Source: Hymenobacter cavernae | GTDB lineage: Bacteria > Bacteroidota > Bacteroidia > Cytophagales > Hymenobacteraceae | Length of the DNA: 64,000 nucleotides | Assembly (NCBI RefSeq): GCF_014641455.1 | Contig: NZ_BMHT01000002.1 | Location: 828,605-892,604, forward strand | Direction of reading: 5' to 3' | Shown: piece by piece, positions 53,301 through 60,941 of the stretch | Layout: every line of letters begins with the position of its first letter | How positions within the stretch are numbered: position 1 is the first letter of the stretch | Program-made: the position numbers and the translations under genes | Notes under the pieces: model-generated | What the model was told of the DNA's origin: nothing | Databases searched by the model: none | The model's input: only the letters and a program-made list of their open reading frames with translations

Positions 53301-55705
53301 ACTCGATGTACCTGAGCACCCAGCGCGATGGCCAGCCGATGAAGATGTACGCCAACGCCTACAGCTTCAAAGGCACCACCATCCTGACGCCGGGTGGCCT
53401 CTACGGCGACGGGCGCATGGACGGCCCGCAGTCGTTCATCCGCTCCCCGCAGTTTGCCTTCAAGCCGACCAGCTACTCGGGCAAGCGCTCCACCTTTAGT
53501 ATCAAGTCGGCGCAGGCCAACAAGCCGGCCCTGACGGCTAACAACGTGGCCTTTAGCTACGATGTAAAAGGCGGCAGTACCGAATTTGCGCGGGAAGAAG
53601 GCGACAATAAGTCGAGTATCGACCTGCCTTACTCGGAATACAAAACTACACTGAGTGGCGGCAAGTGGGACTTCAAGAAGAAAATCGTGCAGCTGCGCGT
53701 AGCCGCCGGCGCCGACTCTTCCCGCTCTTACTTCTACTCGACGAAGCCCGAACAACACGGCCTGAAATTCCGGGCGGCTACCGGCCAGTACGACCTGAGC
53801 CGCTACCGCCTGATAGCGGGCGGGGTGCCCTACATTGCGGCCGCCGACGCTTGGATCATGCCTGACAGCAGCAAGGTGTACGTAATGGCCGGTGCGCAGA
53901 TGCGGGGCTTTAAGAACGCCGGCATTGTGATGGACTCGATAGCGAAGTTCCACAACCTGTACAACGGTGAAATCACCATTCAATCGCGCACGGCTTTCAC
54001 CGGTACGGCCCTTTACAAGTACAAAAACGCCACCGCCGATTCATTCGCCATCAAGTTTTCGAGCTTCAACGTCGATTCGGCAGCGGCTACACGCGGGGCG
54101 CTGGCCCAGGCGGGTAAGGGCGGCGGAAAGGGTTTCTTGCGCGCTAAAAAGAGCGGAGATACCAACGAGCCTTTCGCGCCGCCAACTGTGGCTATTGCCA
54201 AAGTAGCCGACTCGGAGAAGTTCCACCTGGCTCCGCGCATCGCGTACCGGGGCAACGTGGCCCTGAACTCGCAGCAGCGCGGCTTCACCTTCGATGGGCA
54301 GTCGCGCCTAGAGTTTAGCAAGAATGCCAATGCCTCTCAGTGGTTTGCCGTGCAGGATAGTATTGACCCTAAAGCCTTAAAGATCAAGATTTTAGAGCCC
54401 AAGACGGAGGATGGTGCGCCCATGCACACGGGTCTGTTCGTGTCCAGCACCACCTCGAAGCTGTACCCGCTCTACGTGGCTACCAAACCCGACGTGACGG
54501 ACATGAACCTGTTCACGGTAGATGGCGCGCTGACCTTCGACGCCAAGAAGCACCTGTTCACCATCTCGCGCATTGATCCGAACAATCCAGATATCTACGA
54601 AGGAAATGTAATGACCTTTGCCGACTCGTCGGCCGCCGTGACGTTACGCGGCAAGCTGAACCTGATCAACTCCAACAAAGACTACACGCTGACGGCCGCA
54701 GGCCTAGGTACCGCCAAGCCCGACAGCAACAAGTACGCCCTCGATACCTTCCTGGCCTTCGACATCAACATGCCGGAGAAGGCCGTTGAGGCCATGGCCG
54801 ATGACATTGCCCGCAACACGAAGGGCGCGCCGGAAGCCTTAGATGGCTCGCAGGCGCAGCTCTACAAGATGGGCGAGTTCATCGGCAACAAGGAGGTGCA
54901 GAACTACGCCACACGCAAGAGCGGTTACGTGGCCTTGCAGAAGGTGTCGTCGAAATTCCTGCACACGCTGGTGCTGAACAAAGTGGATCTGCGCTGGTCG
55001 GAGAAGCAGAAAGCGTGGTATTCGGTCGGCAAGATTGGCCTGGCGAGCGTGGGCAAAAAAGACATTAATGCCTTGATCGACGGCTACATCGAAATCAAGA
55101 AAGAGGCTACCGGCGACGCGGTGGAGCTGTACCTGGAAGCGGAGCCACTGACCTGGTACTACATCAAGTACACCAACAATGTGCTGCTGGCCAAAGCCCA
55201 GCACGGTACTTTCGACGAGATTATCGGCCTGAAAGCCAAAGGTGACTACAACACCGCCACGCAGTACGGCTTCTACCTAGGTGATGACCAGACGGTGCAG
55301 GATTATCTGGTGCACTTCCGCAAGGAGTACAACGTGGATAACAAAGGCAAGAAAGCGGCGCCCGTTGTGAGCAGCGGCAACAACTACGATACGATGGAGG
55401 AGAGCGGCAAGAAAAAGAAGAAGAAAGGCAAGGGCGACTCCGAAGAAGTAGAGCAAATTCCGCAAACGGCCGACGCGCCCATGGAGGAAACCGGCAAGAA
55501 GAAAAAGAAAGGCAAGGAAGAAGCCGGTAGCGCCTTCGATACCGGCGCTACGCCGCCCGCCGCTCCGGCTGAAGACACAAGCAAGAAGAAAAAGAAAGAA
55601 GAAAAAGTAGAAGAAGCCACCCCGCCGGCCGACGCGCCCACGGAAGACCCGAAAAAAGAAAAGAAGAAAAAGAAGAAGGGCGGAGACGACCCCTTCGGCG
55701 AATAA
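50363..55705 (+). CDS. Very large envelope protein of unknown function
   Basis: A 1780-residue protein from the ATG at 50363, which begins a good signal peptide (RWVCVVLLGLGFPTWAQ); an upstream ATG at 50309 is less signal-like. Residues ~1-195 look helical. A Pro/Ala/Lys-rich linker (~200-310) holds a Trp/Gly/Ser cluster (SSGWDTGDLWGDSGSSGSSG) and an EP repeat. From ~310 to ~1670 the sequence is mainly beta, with repeated strand-like blocks, and includes a winged-helix-like stretch near 612 (VKRFTVQDLCQDLNLKDSNV). The last ~100 residues contain four Lys clusters (GKKKKKKGKG, GKKKKKGKE, KKKKKEEK, KKEKKKKKKGG) in imperfect 25-30-residue repeats with DAPxE(E/D). No family I can name; Bacteroidota have large unannotated envelope proteins of this shape. 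Confidence 0.8.
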   Translation: MKHPAFRWVCVVLLGLGFPTWAQQTKPQASKQAPAATPAVAHFTGKLSSEPEQFITDVQAMMAIGNSAAAKASGAKMQQLWASNKLTATQQAKIVALSQQMLTKHFKPRPHFESLFKSITAAAMVQSFSDQQMDELLDVISKTVEKDPGPDAEKFLNSTAQFLTTRALYNSRYSTLRVAGGTFSFAYNETDNPLPAPVPIVPPKPVAPAPAPTPAAPAKATPAKAAKPVAKPAPKKKSSSGWDTGDLWGDSGSSGSSGWGNDDGWGTPKKKPVAKAPVKTPAKAATPAKAPEPEPEPEPEPSPAVSYDTYMAPPTRGPVLVIKDADLYMATGGDSIVLHKTSGIVVASSHRFVGQGGQYAWSVKGNPVTADLTSYDFDLNKPEFTAQPVTLTYPAVLEAPIQGALSYKGLKKKPGATDTGYPRFISLTNDARVKNIGQNIRYYGGFSMSGGRTLSAALDQSLSRIFVDVDGKTKFRAASRAYTLGDSIITADRASVTIFQDKADSLTHPGVKLKFAKKGEVLQLTRESGLYKTTPYVDSYHQMEISTEMLTWPLRTPYIDFAILTAKNQVTANFESKEFYTNTRYQQIKAINKLHPLQMVVGYSQNHGNVKRFTVQDLCQDLNLKDSNVRSAVAGLARDSYVQWNPQTEQITLLPKATHYVVSSRGKKDYDHIAIKSLSPSGKNATLNLNNNDLIVRGVDRFNFSDDSITVYVKPDSSIIRIQKNRGVQFNGTVVASAFVFKGKEFKFDYDGFFIELTKIDSIIVKGKGSKGSVMRARREQDFTLTNKDKQSSGKLFINRPDNKSGRKKLGAYPSFDASTGAYVFFNNPEVLGGAYDTTIYFDIPPFKIDSLNNVNRSAIGFAGTFNSGNIMPKFKTKLSLQDDGALGFNYDLPKEGFPVYGGKGRIFNKVRMSNRGLQSMGDLKYLTGTFGSEQFIFYKDSVVTVGKTGIIAQGPLNNVEFTNVSLLPGYQMKWVVKADSMYLSTQRDGQPMKMYANAYSFKGTTILTPGGLYGDGRMDGPQSFIRSPQFAFKPTSYSGKRSTFSIKSAQANKPALTANNVAFSYDVKGGSTEFAREEGDNKSSIDLPYSEYKTTLSGGKWDFKKKIVQLRVAAGADSSRSYFYSTKPEQHGLKFRAATGQYDLSRYRLIAGGVPYIAAADAWIMPDSSKVYVMAGAQMRGFKNAGIVMDSIAKFHNLYNGEITIQSRTAFTGTALYKYKNATADSFAIKFSSFNVDSAAATRGALAQAGKGGGKGFLRAKKSGDTNEPFAPPTVAIAKVADSEKFHLAPRIAYRGNVALNSQQRGFTFDGQSRLEFSKNANASQWFAVQDSIDPKALKIKILEPKTEDGAPMHTGLFVSSTTSKLYPLYVATKPDVTDMNLFTVDGALTFDAKKHLFTISRIDPNNPDIYEGNVMTFADSSAAVTLRGKLNLINSNKDYTLTAAGLGTAKPDSNKYALDTFLAFDINMPEKAVEAMADDIARNTKGAPEALDGSQAQLYKMGEFIGNKEVQNYATRKSGYVALQKVSSKFLHTLVLNKVDLRWSEKQKAWYSVGKIGLASVGKKDINALIDGYIEIKKEATGDAVELYLEAEPLTWYYIKYTNNVLLAKAQHGTFDEIIGLKAKGDYNTATQYGFYLGDDQTVQDYLVHFRKEYNVDNKGKKAAPVVSSGNNYDTMEESGKKKKKKGKGDSEEVEQIPQTADAPMEETGKKKKKGKEEAGSAFDTGATPPAAPAEDTSKKKKKEEKVEEATPPADAPTEDPKKEKKKKKKGGDDPFGE

Positions 55706-55711
55706 CCACCT

Positions 55712-55744
55712 AGCCCCGCTCGGTTTCCGCGGCGGGGCTTTTTG
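55712..55744 (+). terminator. Rho-independent terminator of the large envelope protein gene
   Basis: Stem AGCCCCGC / GCGGGGCT (55712-55719 with 55732-55739), followed by TTTTTG. Confidence 0.75.
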
Positions 55745-55814
55745 CGTGCAGCTTCTTCGGAACCTAGCTTTCTACGCCAACCGTAAAATTGCGTATAAGG
55801 CTCCTGGAGACTCT

Positions 55815-55822
55815 TATATTTG
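55815..55822 (+). promoter_or_regulatory. Candidate -7 box for plsY
   Basis: TATATTTG, an exact TAnnTTTG match, 31 bases before the plsY ATG. TTG at 55789-55791 is 23 bases upstream, slightly long for the usual -33 spacing. Confidence 0.5.
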
Positions 55823-55852
55823 ACCACCCACCCTAGCCCGCCCTCTTCTGCT

Positions 55853-56491
55853 ATGAACTTCCCCGGTGTACTTGGCCTGCTTGTCGCGGCCTATCTTCTT
55901 GGCTCCATTCCCACGGCGTTGTGGGTTGGGCAGCGTTTCTTCGGCCTCGATATCCGGGAGCATGGCTCGGGCAATGCCGGCGCCACTAACACCTTCCGGG
56001 TACTGGGCAAAAAGCCGGGCTCCTTGGTAATGGCCGTGGATGTGTTGAAAGGCTGGGCTGCCACCTCGCTGGCGCAGGTAATGCTAGGGCAGGGTGCGAT
56101 TCAGGAAGACCAGCTGCTGTATTTTCAGCTAGGTTGTGGTGTGCTGGCGGTGCTAGGTCACATTTACCCCATCTTTGCCGGCTTCCGAGGCGGCAAGGGG
56201 GTGGCAACGGTGCTGGGCATGATGCTAGCTATTGCGCCGCTCACGGTGGGCGTGTGCCTACTGGTGTTCCTGATCATGCTCTTTATCTGGCGCTACGTGT
56301 CGCTCTCCTCCATGACGGCGGGGCTAGCTTTTGCCTTGTTGCAGCTGTTGCCGCCGTTCCGCCCCGACAACTCGCTGCTGCTCATCTTCGGGTTTGTGCT
56401 GGCCGGCCTGCTGATTTATACGCACCGGGCGAATATCCAGCGGCTGTTGGCTGGTACGGAGAGCCGGGTGCCGTTGTTTGGACGGCGGTAG
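55853..56491 (+). CDS. plsY: Glycerol-3-phosphate acyltransferase PlsY
   Basis: A 212-residue membrane enzyme from the ATG at 55853 that moves an acyl group from acyl-phosphate to glycerol-3-phosphate, the first step of phospholipid synthesis. Motif 1 GSIPTALWVG, motif 2 HGSGNAGATNTFRVLGKKPG (the conserved Ser/Gly acyl-phosphate loop), motif 3 GHIYPIFAGFRGGKGVAT and a basic tail are present. Five membrane segments are expected. Complete. Confidence 0.95.
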   Translation: MNFPGVLGLLVAAYLLGSIPTALWVGQRFFGLDIREHGSGNAGATNTFRVLGKKPGSLVMAVDVLKGWAATSLAQVMLGQGAIQEDQLLYFQLGCGVLAVLGHIYPIFAGFRGGKGVATVLGMMLAIAPLTVGVCLLVFLIMLFIWRYVSLSSMTAGLAFALLQLLPPFRPDNSLLLIFGFVLAGLLIYTHRANIQRLLAGTESRVPLFGRR

Positions 56492-56529
56492 CGTGCATTA
56501 CTATATTCTCATAAACAAGATGCCTTCAT

Positions 56530-56883
56530 ATGAGTAATGATCAGAGCAACGCAGTATCTAAGCTTTTGACAATTGATTTTGCTAAGTTTCTAGAAAGTAT
56601 TCCACCTGGAAAGCTAGTTGAAGTTCCTGATTTAGGAATCCTTGATAATAGGGCTGCATACTTAGAGGAAAATACTAAATTAAATAAATGTGACATAAGG
56701 ATTTATTGTGATCATGAATCATGTAATGGTATTAGATTCTTTCGTCGTATAGAAAAGGGCAATGAGTATCTTAAAACCGAAGATCATAGCTTTTTATATA
56801 TAAGCTATCAATGTTCAAATTGTAGATATACGACAAGAACATATTCCTTAGCCTTAAAGTATAGAAGAAGACGAAAATATTAG
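56530..56883 (+). CDS. AT-rich zinc-ribbon reading frame (N-terminal part of a frameshifted gene)
   Basis: A 117-residue frame. Two Cys pairs, IYCDHESCNG (Cys-x4-Cys) and YQCSNCRY (Cys-x2-Cys), suggest a zinc ribbon. GC content is strikingly low against the flanking plsY and dipeptidase genes. It ends at TAG 56881-56883 in a basic tail that reads as an artefact (YRRRRKY): in the next frame from 56858 the sequence continues as an acidic, ordinary protein. It looks like one ~300-residue gene broken by a single-base shift near 56855-56880. Family not recognised. Confidence 0.65.
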   Translation: MSNDQSNAVSKLLTIDFAKFLESIPPGKLVEVPDLGILDNRAAYLEENTKLNKCDIRIYCDHESCNGIRFFRRIEKGNEYLKTEDHSFLYISYQCSNCRYTTRTYSLALKYRRRRKY

Positions 56884-57436
56884 TTTGTATGATCCTGGTT
56901 TTAAAAAAGGGACTGCATATAAGTTTGGAGAACTTCCTGTATTTGGGCCTCATATTTCCAATAAATTATTGAAAATGGTTGGAGCAGATAGAGGATTGTT
57001 TTTCAAAGGAAGGACTTGTGAAAACCAAGGATTAGGCATTGTTGCTTTCGCATATTATAGGAGGGTCGTTGAAAATCAAAAAAATAGGATACTAAATGAA
57101 ATCGTCAAAGTAGCTGAAAAGATAGGTTCTGAAGAAGAAACAATTAAACAGCTCAAGCAGGCTATACAAGAGACGCAGTTTACAAAAGCTTTAACTATGA
57201 TTAAAGCTGCATTACCGCAAAGCTTACTAATAAATGGGCATAATCCTTTGGCTTTACTTCATTCAGCTCTTAGTGAAGGTTTGCACGGTCATAGTGATGA
57301 AGAATGTTTAGAGTTAGCTACTAGTGTTAGAGTCGTATTATCCGAATTATCGGAGCGATTAGCACAAGCGCTTAAAGATGATTCTGAAGTTTCAAAAGCG
57401 TTACAGAATTTAATTAGTAAAAAATCAGGTAAATAG
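56858..57436 (+). pseudogene. C-terminal part of the frameshifted AT-rich gene
   Basis: Frame opens after a stop at 56855-56857 with SIEEDENISLYDPGFKKGTA and has no ATG near its start; only TTG 56885 could start it. Roughly 190 residues: a middle region (HISNKLLKMVGADRGLFFKG), a helical NQKNRILNEIVKVAEKIGSE, and a C-terminal helical block PLALLHSALSEGLHGHSDEE followed by CLELATSVRVVLSELSERLA, resembling the His-Ser-Glu signature of DUF4145/HEPN-like C-terminal domains. A sequencing error, a real mutation or a shift during translation are all possible. No slippery site that I would trust. Confidence 0.6.
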
Positions 57437-57596
57437 TAAAGTAGTATAGCGTTTATTGATCAACGACTTCTGACTAGTATCGTTGTGTAACTGTTAGGCC
57501 AAATATGATAGAAGCCTTATGGTAGTTAAGCAACTATTCCCACCAACCACCAGCTTAGTTACCTTTACCCCAGATTCTAACTAACGCTACTGCCGC

Positions 57597-58961
57597 ATGG
57601 CTTCCTACCTCCAAGATAACCAAGACCGTTTCCTTACGGAGTTGATCGATTGGCTACGTATCCCGAGCGTTTCGGCCGATCCTAAGTTTCACGGCGACGT
57701 GCTGAAGGCTGCTGACTACCTCAAAACCCGGCTCGAAGAAGTTGGCCTGGAAAACGTGGAACTGTGCCAGACGGCCGGCAACCCCATTGTGTACGGCGAG
57801 AAAATAGTAGACCCTAGCTTACCCACGGTACTGGTGTACGGCCACTACGACGTGCAGCCCGCCGACCCCTACGAGCTGTGGACCTCGGGCCCGTTTGAGC
57901 CCGTTATCAAAGACGACAAGATCTACGCCCGCGGTGCCTGCGACGACAAAGGCCAAGTGTACATGCACGTAAAAGCCTTCGAGGTGATGATGCAGAACGG
58001 CGGCGTGCCCTGCAACGTGAAGGTGATGGTGGAAGGCGAGGAGGAAGTGGGCTCCAGCAACCTAGGTATTTTCGTGCGCGAGAACAAGGAGAAACTCAAG
58101 GCCGATGTTATCCTCATCTCCGACACAGGCATGATTGCCAACGATGTGCCCAGTATCGAGGTAGGTCTGCGTGGCTTGAGCTACCACGAAGTGGAGGTAA
58201 CCGGCCCCAACCGCGACCTGCACTCCGGCCTCTACGGTGGTGCCGTGGCCAACCCCATCAACGTGCTGTGCAAGATGATAGCGAGCCTGCACGACGAGAA
58301 CAACCACATCACCATCCCCGGCTTCTACGACAACGTGGACGTGCTGAGCGAGGCCGACCGCGCCGAGCTAAACCAGGTGCCGCACTCCGACGAAGAGTTC
58401 AAGCAAAGCATCGGGTTGCCGGCCACCTACGGCGAAGAAGGCTACACGACTGTAGAGCGCATCGGCATCCGTCCGACGTTGGACGTGAACGGCATCTGGG
58501 GCGGCTACACCGGCGAGGGCGCCAAAACGGTTATTGCCTCCAAGGCTTTCGCCAAAATCTCGATGCGCCTAGTGCCACACCAAACCTCCGACGAGATTAC
58601 GGCGCTGTTTCAGAAGCACTTCGCCAGCATCGCGCCCGAGGGTGTCACGGTGAAAGTACACCCCCACCACGGCGGCGAGCCGGTCGTGACGCCTACCGAT
58701 TCGGTGGCTTATAAGGCCGCTGCCGATGCCATGGAAACGACGTTCGGCAAGCGTCCTGTGCCTACTCGCGGCGGCGGCTCCATCCCGATTGTGGCCATGT
58801 TCAAATCGGAGCTAGGTATTGATACCGTGCTGCTCGGCTTCGGCCTCGATTCGGATGCGATTCACTCGCCTAACGAGCACTTCGGGGTCTTCAACTTCCT
58901 GAAAGGCATCGAAACGATTCCGCTGTTTTACCAGAACTACGCGGCGGCTTTCAGCAAGTAG
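57597..58961 (+). CDS. M20-family metallodipeptidase
   Basis: A 454-residue cytosolic zinc peptidase of the M20A/carnosinase-like type. Metal ligands: His83 (YGHYDVQPAD), bridging Asp116 (GACDDKGQ), general-base Glu149 and ligand Glu150 (VEGEEEVGSSN), Asp in LISDTGM, and His in DAIHSPNE near the C-terminus. The dimerisation lid starts LSYHEVEVTGPNRDLHSG and contains GGGSIPIVAMF. No signal peptide. Usual role: cleavage of dipeptides. The gene is alone; a terminator follows. Confidence 0.95.
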   Translation: MASYLQDNQDRFLTELIDWLRIPSVSADPKFHGDVLKAADYLKTRLEEVGLENVELCQTAGNPIVYGEKIVDPSLPTVLVYGHYDVQPADPYELWTSGPFEPVIKDDKIYARGACDDKGQVYMHVKAFEVMMQNGGVPCNVKVMVEGEEEVGSSNLGIFVRENKEKLKADVILISDTGMIANDVPSIEVGLRGLSYHEVEVTGPNRDLHSGLYGGAVANPINVLCKMIASLHDENNHITIPGFYDNVDVLSEADRAELNQVPHSDEEFKQSIGLPATYGEEGYTTVERIGIRPTLDVNGIWGGYTGEGAKTVIASKAFAKISMRLVPHQTSDEITALFQKHFASIAPEGVTVKVHPHHGGEPVVTPTDSVAYKAAADAMETTFGKRPVPTRGGGSIPIVAMFKSELGIDTVLLGFGLDSDAIHSPNEHFGVFNFLKGIETIPLFYQNYAAAFSK

Positions 58962-58989
58962 CAGCAAGACCTAGGTTCGTGAACAACAA

Positions 58990-59022
58990 AAAAGCCCGGC
59001 GCTACTTAGGCGCCGGGCTTTT
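58990..59022. terminator. Terminator hairpin that overlaps a coding end
   Basis: 13-bp perfect stem (58990-59002 with 59010-59022), 7-base loop, T-run on the + side. The right arm and part of the loop code the last residues and stop of the minus-strand PorT-like gene (KSPAPK then TAG at 59002-59004). Confidence 0.75.
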
Positions 59023-59676
59023 GGCTTCCGAGGCAGGCTCCTTTTCCGGAGCCCGCGGCTTACTCTTCTTGCCGCCAAATAGATAACCCACGTAGAACTG
59101 TAGTGTGCTGTTGTAAATCCGGAGCGTGGTGCTGCCTTGCCCCGTAGGGTTCGGAATAGATTTCTCAATGGCGCTCAGGCCGCGGGTATAGCGCCAGCCC
59201 ACGTTAAACCCTCCTGGGTCCTGGTAGCCAAAGCCGACCGCCACACCGTACCCGGTCTTGGAAACTGTAGTGGTAGTAGCAGGATCGATGAACGTAACCG
59301 GCCCCGAGGAACGGTAGAAGCTGATCTGCGGGCCGGCCTCGAAGAACAGGCCTGCTATGTTGGCTTTCAGCAGCAAAGGCACATCAATGTAGGTGAGCGA
59401 CGAATTGATGGACGAATCGGTGGCGGTAGCCTGGTCGCCTTTGATAGAATACAGCACTTCCGGCTGAAAAGAAAGCACACTGTCGCCTAGCAGACCCAGG
59501 CTGATATTGGCCGTCAGACCCCCATGATAGGCAAAGCGTAGCTTGCTCTGCTGCACATCTTTCCCCACGCCGTTACCTAGGTTGGCGCCTGCTTTAAGCC
59601 CCAGCCGCAAGCGCTGCGCCTGCCCCGGCAAAGCCAGACTAACCATCAGCAGCACAGATACCAGAAACGTTTTCAT
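59002..59676 (-). CDS. PorT-like outer-membrane barrel, paralogue 1
   Basis: A 224-residue protein from the ATG at 59674-59676. Signal peptide MKTFLVSVLLMVSLALPGQAQ. Outer-membrane beta-barrel (PorT/OMP_b-brl_2 type): LRLGLKAGANLGNGVGK at the start, LSFQPEVLYSIKGD, YIDVPLLLKANIAGLFFEAG, GYGVAVGFGYQDPGGFNVGWRYTRG, FYVGYLFGGKK. The same order of blocks recurs in the next three genes upstream on this strand. A short charged tail KKSKPRAPEKEPASEAKSPA extends past the last strand. Function unknown. Confidence 0.85.
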   Translation of the reverse strand: MKTFLVSVLLMVSLALPGQAQRLRLGLKAGANLGNGVGKDVQQSKLRFAYHGGLTANISLGLLGDSVLSFQPEVLYSIKGDQATATDSSINSSLTYIDVPLLLKANIAGLFFEAGPQISFYRSSGPVTFIDPATTTTVSKTGYGVAVGFGYQDPGGFNVGWRYTRGLSAIEKSIPNPTGQGSTTLRIYNSTLQFYVGYLFGGKKSKPRAPEKEPASEAKSPAPK

Positions 59677-59727
59677 CGGAGAAGCTAGGTACATCGGAAG
59701 CGAGGAGCTGGAAAATAGTAGGTAAAA

Positions 59728-59917
59728 CTACGCATTACGTGCCAGCCGTTTTCGCAACAGGTGTGCAATGCCCGGTAAACCTTTATTGAGGAAGCTCACG
59801 TTCAGCACCAACCCGCCCTGACCGCCGTACTTGGTGCTGTAGTAATTTTTATCAGCAGCCTTGCCGGCCAGCTGCGAGGCCATGCCGCCTGCTTTGAGGC
59901 CAACAGAAATTCAGAAG
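59728..59917 (-). pseudogene. Decayed remnant of a PorT-like barrel gene
   Basis: Minus-strand frame starting after a TGA near 59917 and ending with TAG at 59728-59730: SVGLKAGGMASQLAGKAADK, then YGGQGGLVLNVSF. The opening is the N-terminal strand plus loop of the neighbouring PorT-like proteins, but the signal peptide and the rest of the barrel are gone. The remaining part of 59731-60080 is otherwise unassigned non-coding DNA. Confidence 0.5.
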
Positions 59918-60081
59918 AGTAAAGCAAAGGAGCTGCAAACCTAGGTCGGGCGAAATGGAGCGGAAATGAAGAAAGATAAGGGTCCGACCAGGGCAGGAGT
60001 GCAAGCGCCAAGGTAGGCGCCGCCGCCCCGCACCGTGACTCATAATCGACCGCAGCAGCCTTTTCACCGATAGAGAACAAA

Positions 60082-60119
60082 CAAAACGCCCGGCTCTCGA
60101 CGGAGAACCAGGCGTTTTG
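60082..60119 (-). terminator. Terminator of PorT-like paralogue 2
   Basis: 9-bp perfect outer stem (60082-60090 with 60111-60119) continued by an imperfect inner stem and a 4-base loop; T-rich on the minus-strand exit (TTGTTTG). Confidence 0.65.
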
Positions 60120-60139
60120 CCTGAGTGGATGAAGGACGG

Positions 60140-60802
60140 CTACTTGCCGCTCGGGAACAGGAAACCCAGGGATGCCTGAAACACCGAGTTGCGGGCGTTG
60201 CGCAGGTCGTCGCCCTGGTAGCCATTTTTGGTGAAGTCCGTGAAGGAGCCGTTGTAGCGCACGTCGAGGATAGCACCTAGCACTTGCACGCCAACTCCGG
60301 CCGCGTAGCCTATTTCAAAGCGGTTCACATTGTCGAGGTCTTGCTCAGTGGCTGTGTAATCGATCTGCGAGCCGTTGAAGAAACGCCGGGTTTCATCCTT
60401 GCGGTTGAGCAGATAGCTAAGCTGCGGACCGGCTTCGAAGAAGATCGGTCCGGCTTTGATTTTAGCCAGCACCGGCAAATCGAGGTAGTTGTAGTTAGCT
60501 TTGCCTTCGTAGCGGTACGAGCCAAATAAGGCCGAGCCATCGTTTTTGAAGCCTTTTTGCGAATACAGCAACTCCGGCTGTAGCGACAGGAAGTTATCAG
60601 CCAGCAGGGGCACGTTTAGCATGATACCACCTACGAAACCCGTTTTATTCTGGAATCTATCCTCATCTTCCAGGTCGCCCGAAAGGTTAGATAAGTTGGC
60701 TCCGGCCTTGATGCCGAGGCGTACACCTTGGGCGCGGGCTTCAAAGGACGAAATGGAAGTAACGAGCAGCAGGGTGAATACTGCGAGAAGAAGCTTTTTC
60801 AT
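60140..60802 (-). CDS. PorT-like outer-membrane barrel, paralogue 2
   Basis: A 220-residue protein, start ATG at 60800-60802, signal peptide MKKLLLAVFTLLLVTSISSF to EARAQ. Blocks: VRLGIKAGANLSNLSGDLED, LSLQPELLYSQKGFKN, YNYLDLPVLAKIKAGPIFFE, AGPQLSYLLN, RFEIGYAAGVGVQVLGAILD, VFQASLGFLFPSGK. Middle member of the tandem family. Confidence 0.87.
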   Translation of the reverse strand: MKKLLLAVFTLLLVTSISSFEARAQGVRLGIKAGANLSNLSGDLEDEDRFQNKTGFVGGIMLNVPLLADNFLSLQPELLYSQKGFKNDGSALFGSYRYEGKANYNYLDLPVLAKIKAGPIFFEAGPQLSYLLNRKDETRRFFNGSQIDYTATEQDLDNVNRFEIGYAAGVGVQVLGAILDVRYNGSFTDFTKNGYQGDDLRNARNSVFQASLGFLFPSGK

Positions 60803-60886
60803 GGGTGAGAATAGTAAGAATGGTACAACTCCACTTGTTTGAAGGGCCATAGCGGCTAACGTAAACCGGGATTGATCTCAACAAAA

Positions 60887-60916
60887 AATGGACTGTCAGG
60901 TAACGAGCAGTCCATT
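60887..60916 (-). terminator. Terminator of PorT-like paralogue 3
   Basis: AATGGACTG / CAGTCCATT stem (60887-60895 with 60908-60916) followed on the minus strand by TTTTTTGTT. Confidence 0.75.
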
Positions 60917-60941
60917 CTTTGTTTCCATATCAAGCCGCAAG

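Noticed and set aside
53021..53983. 320-codon minus-strand frame inside the large envelope protein gene
   Set aside because: Shadow frame; the plus strand has uninterrupted coding with signal peptide and terminator.
56851..56885. Programmed frameshift in the AT-rich zinc-ribbon gene
   Set aside because: No convincing slippery heptamer or stimulatory hairpin; a mutation or sequencing error is simpler.
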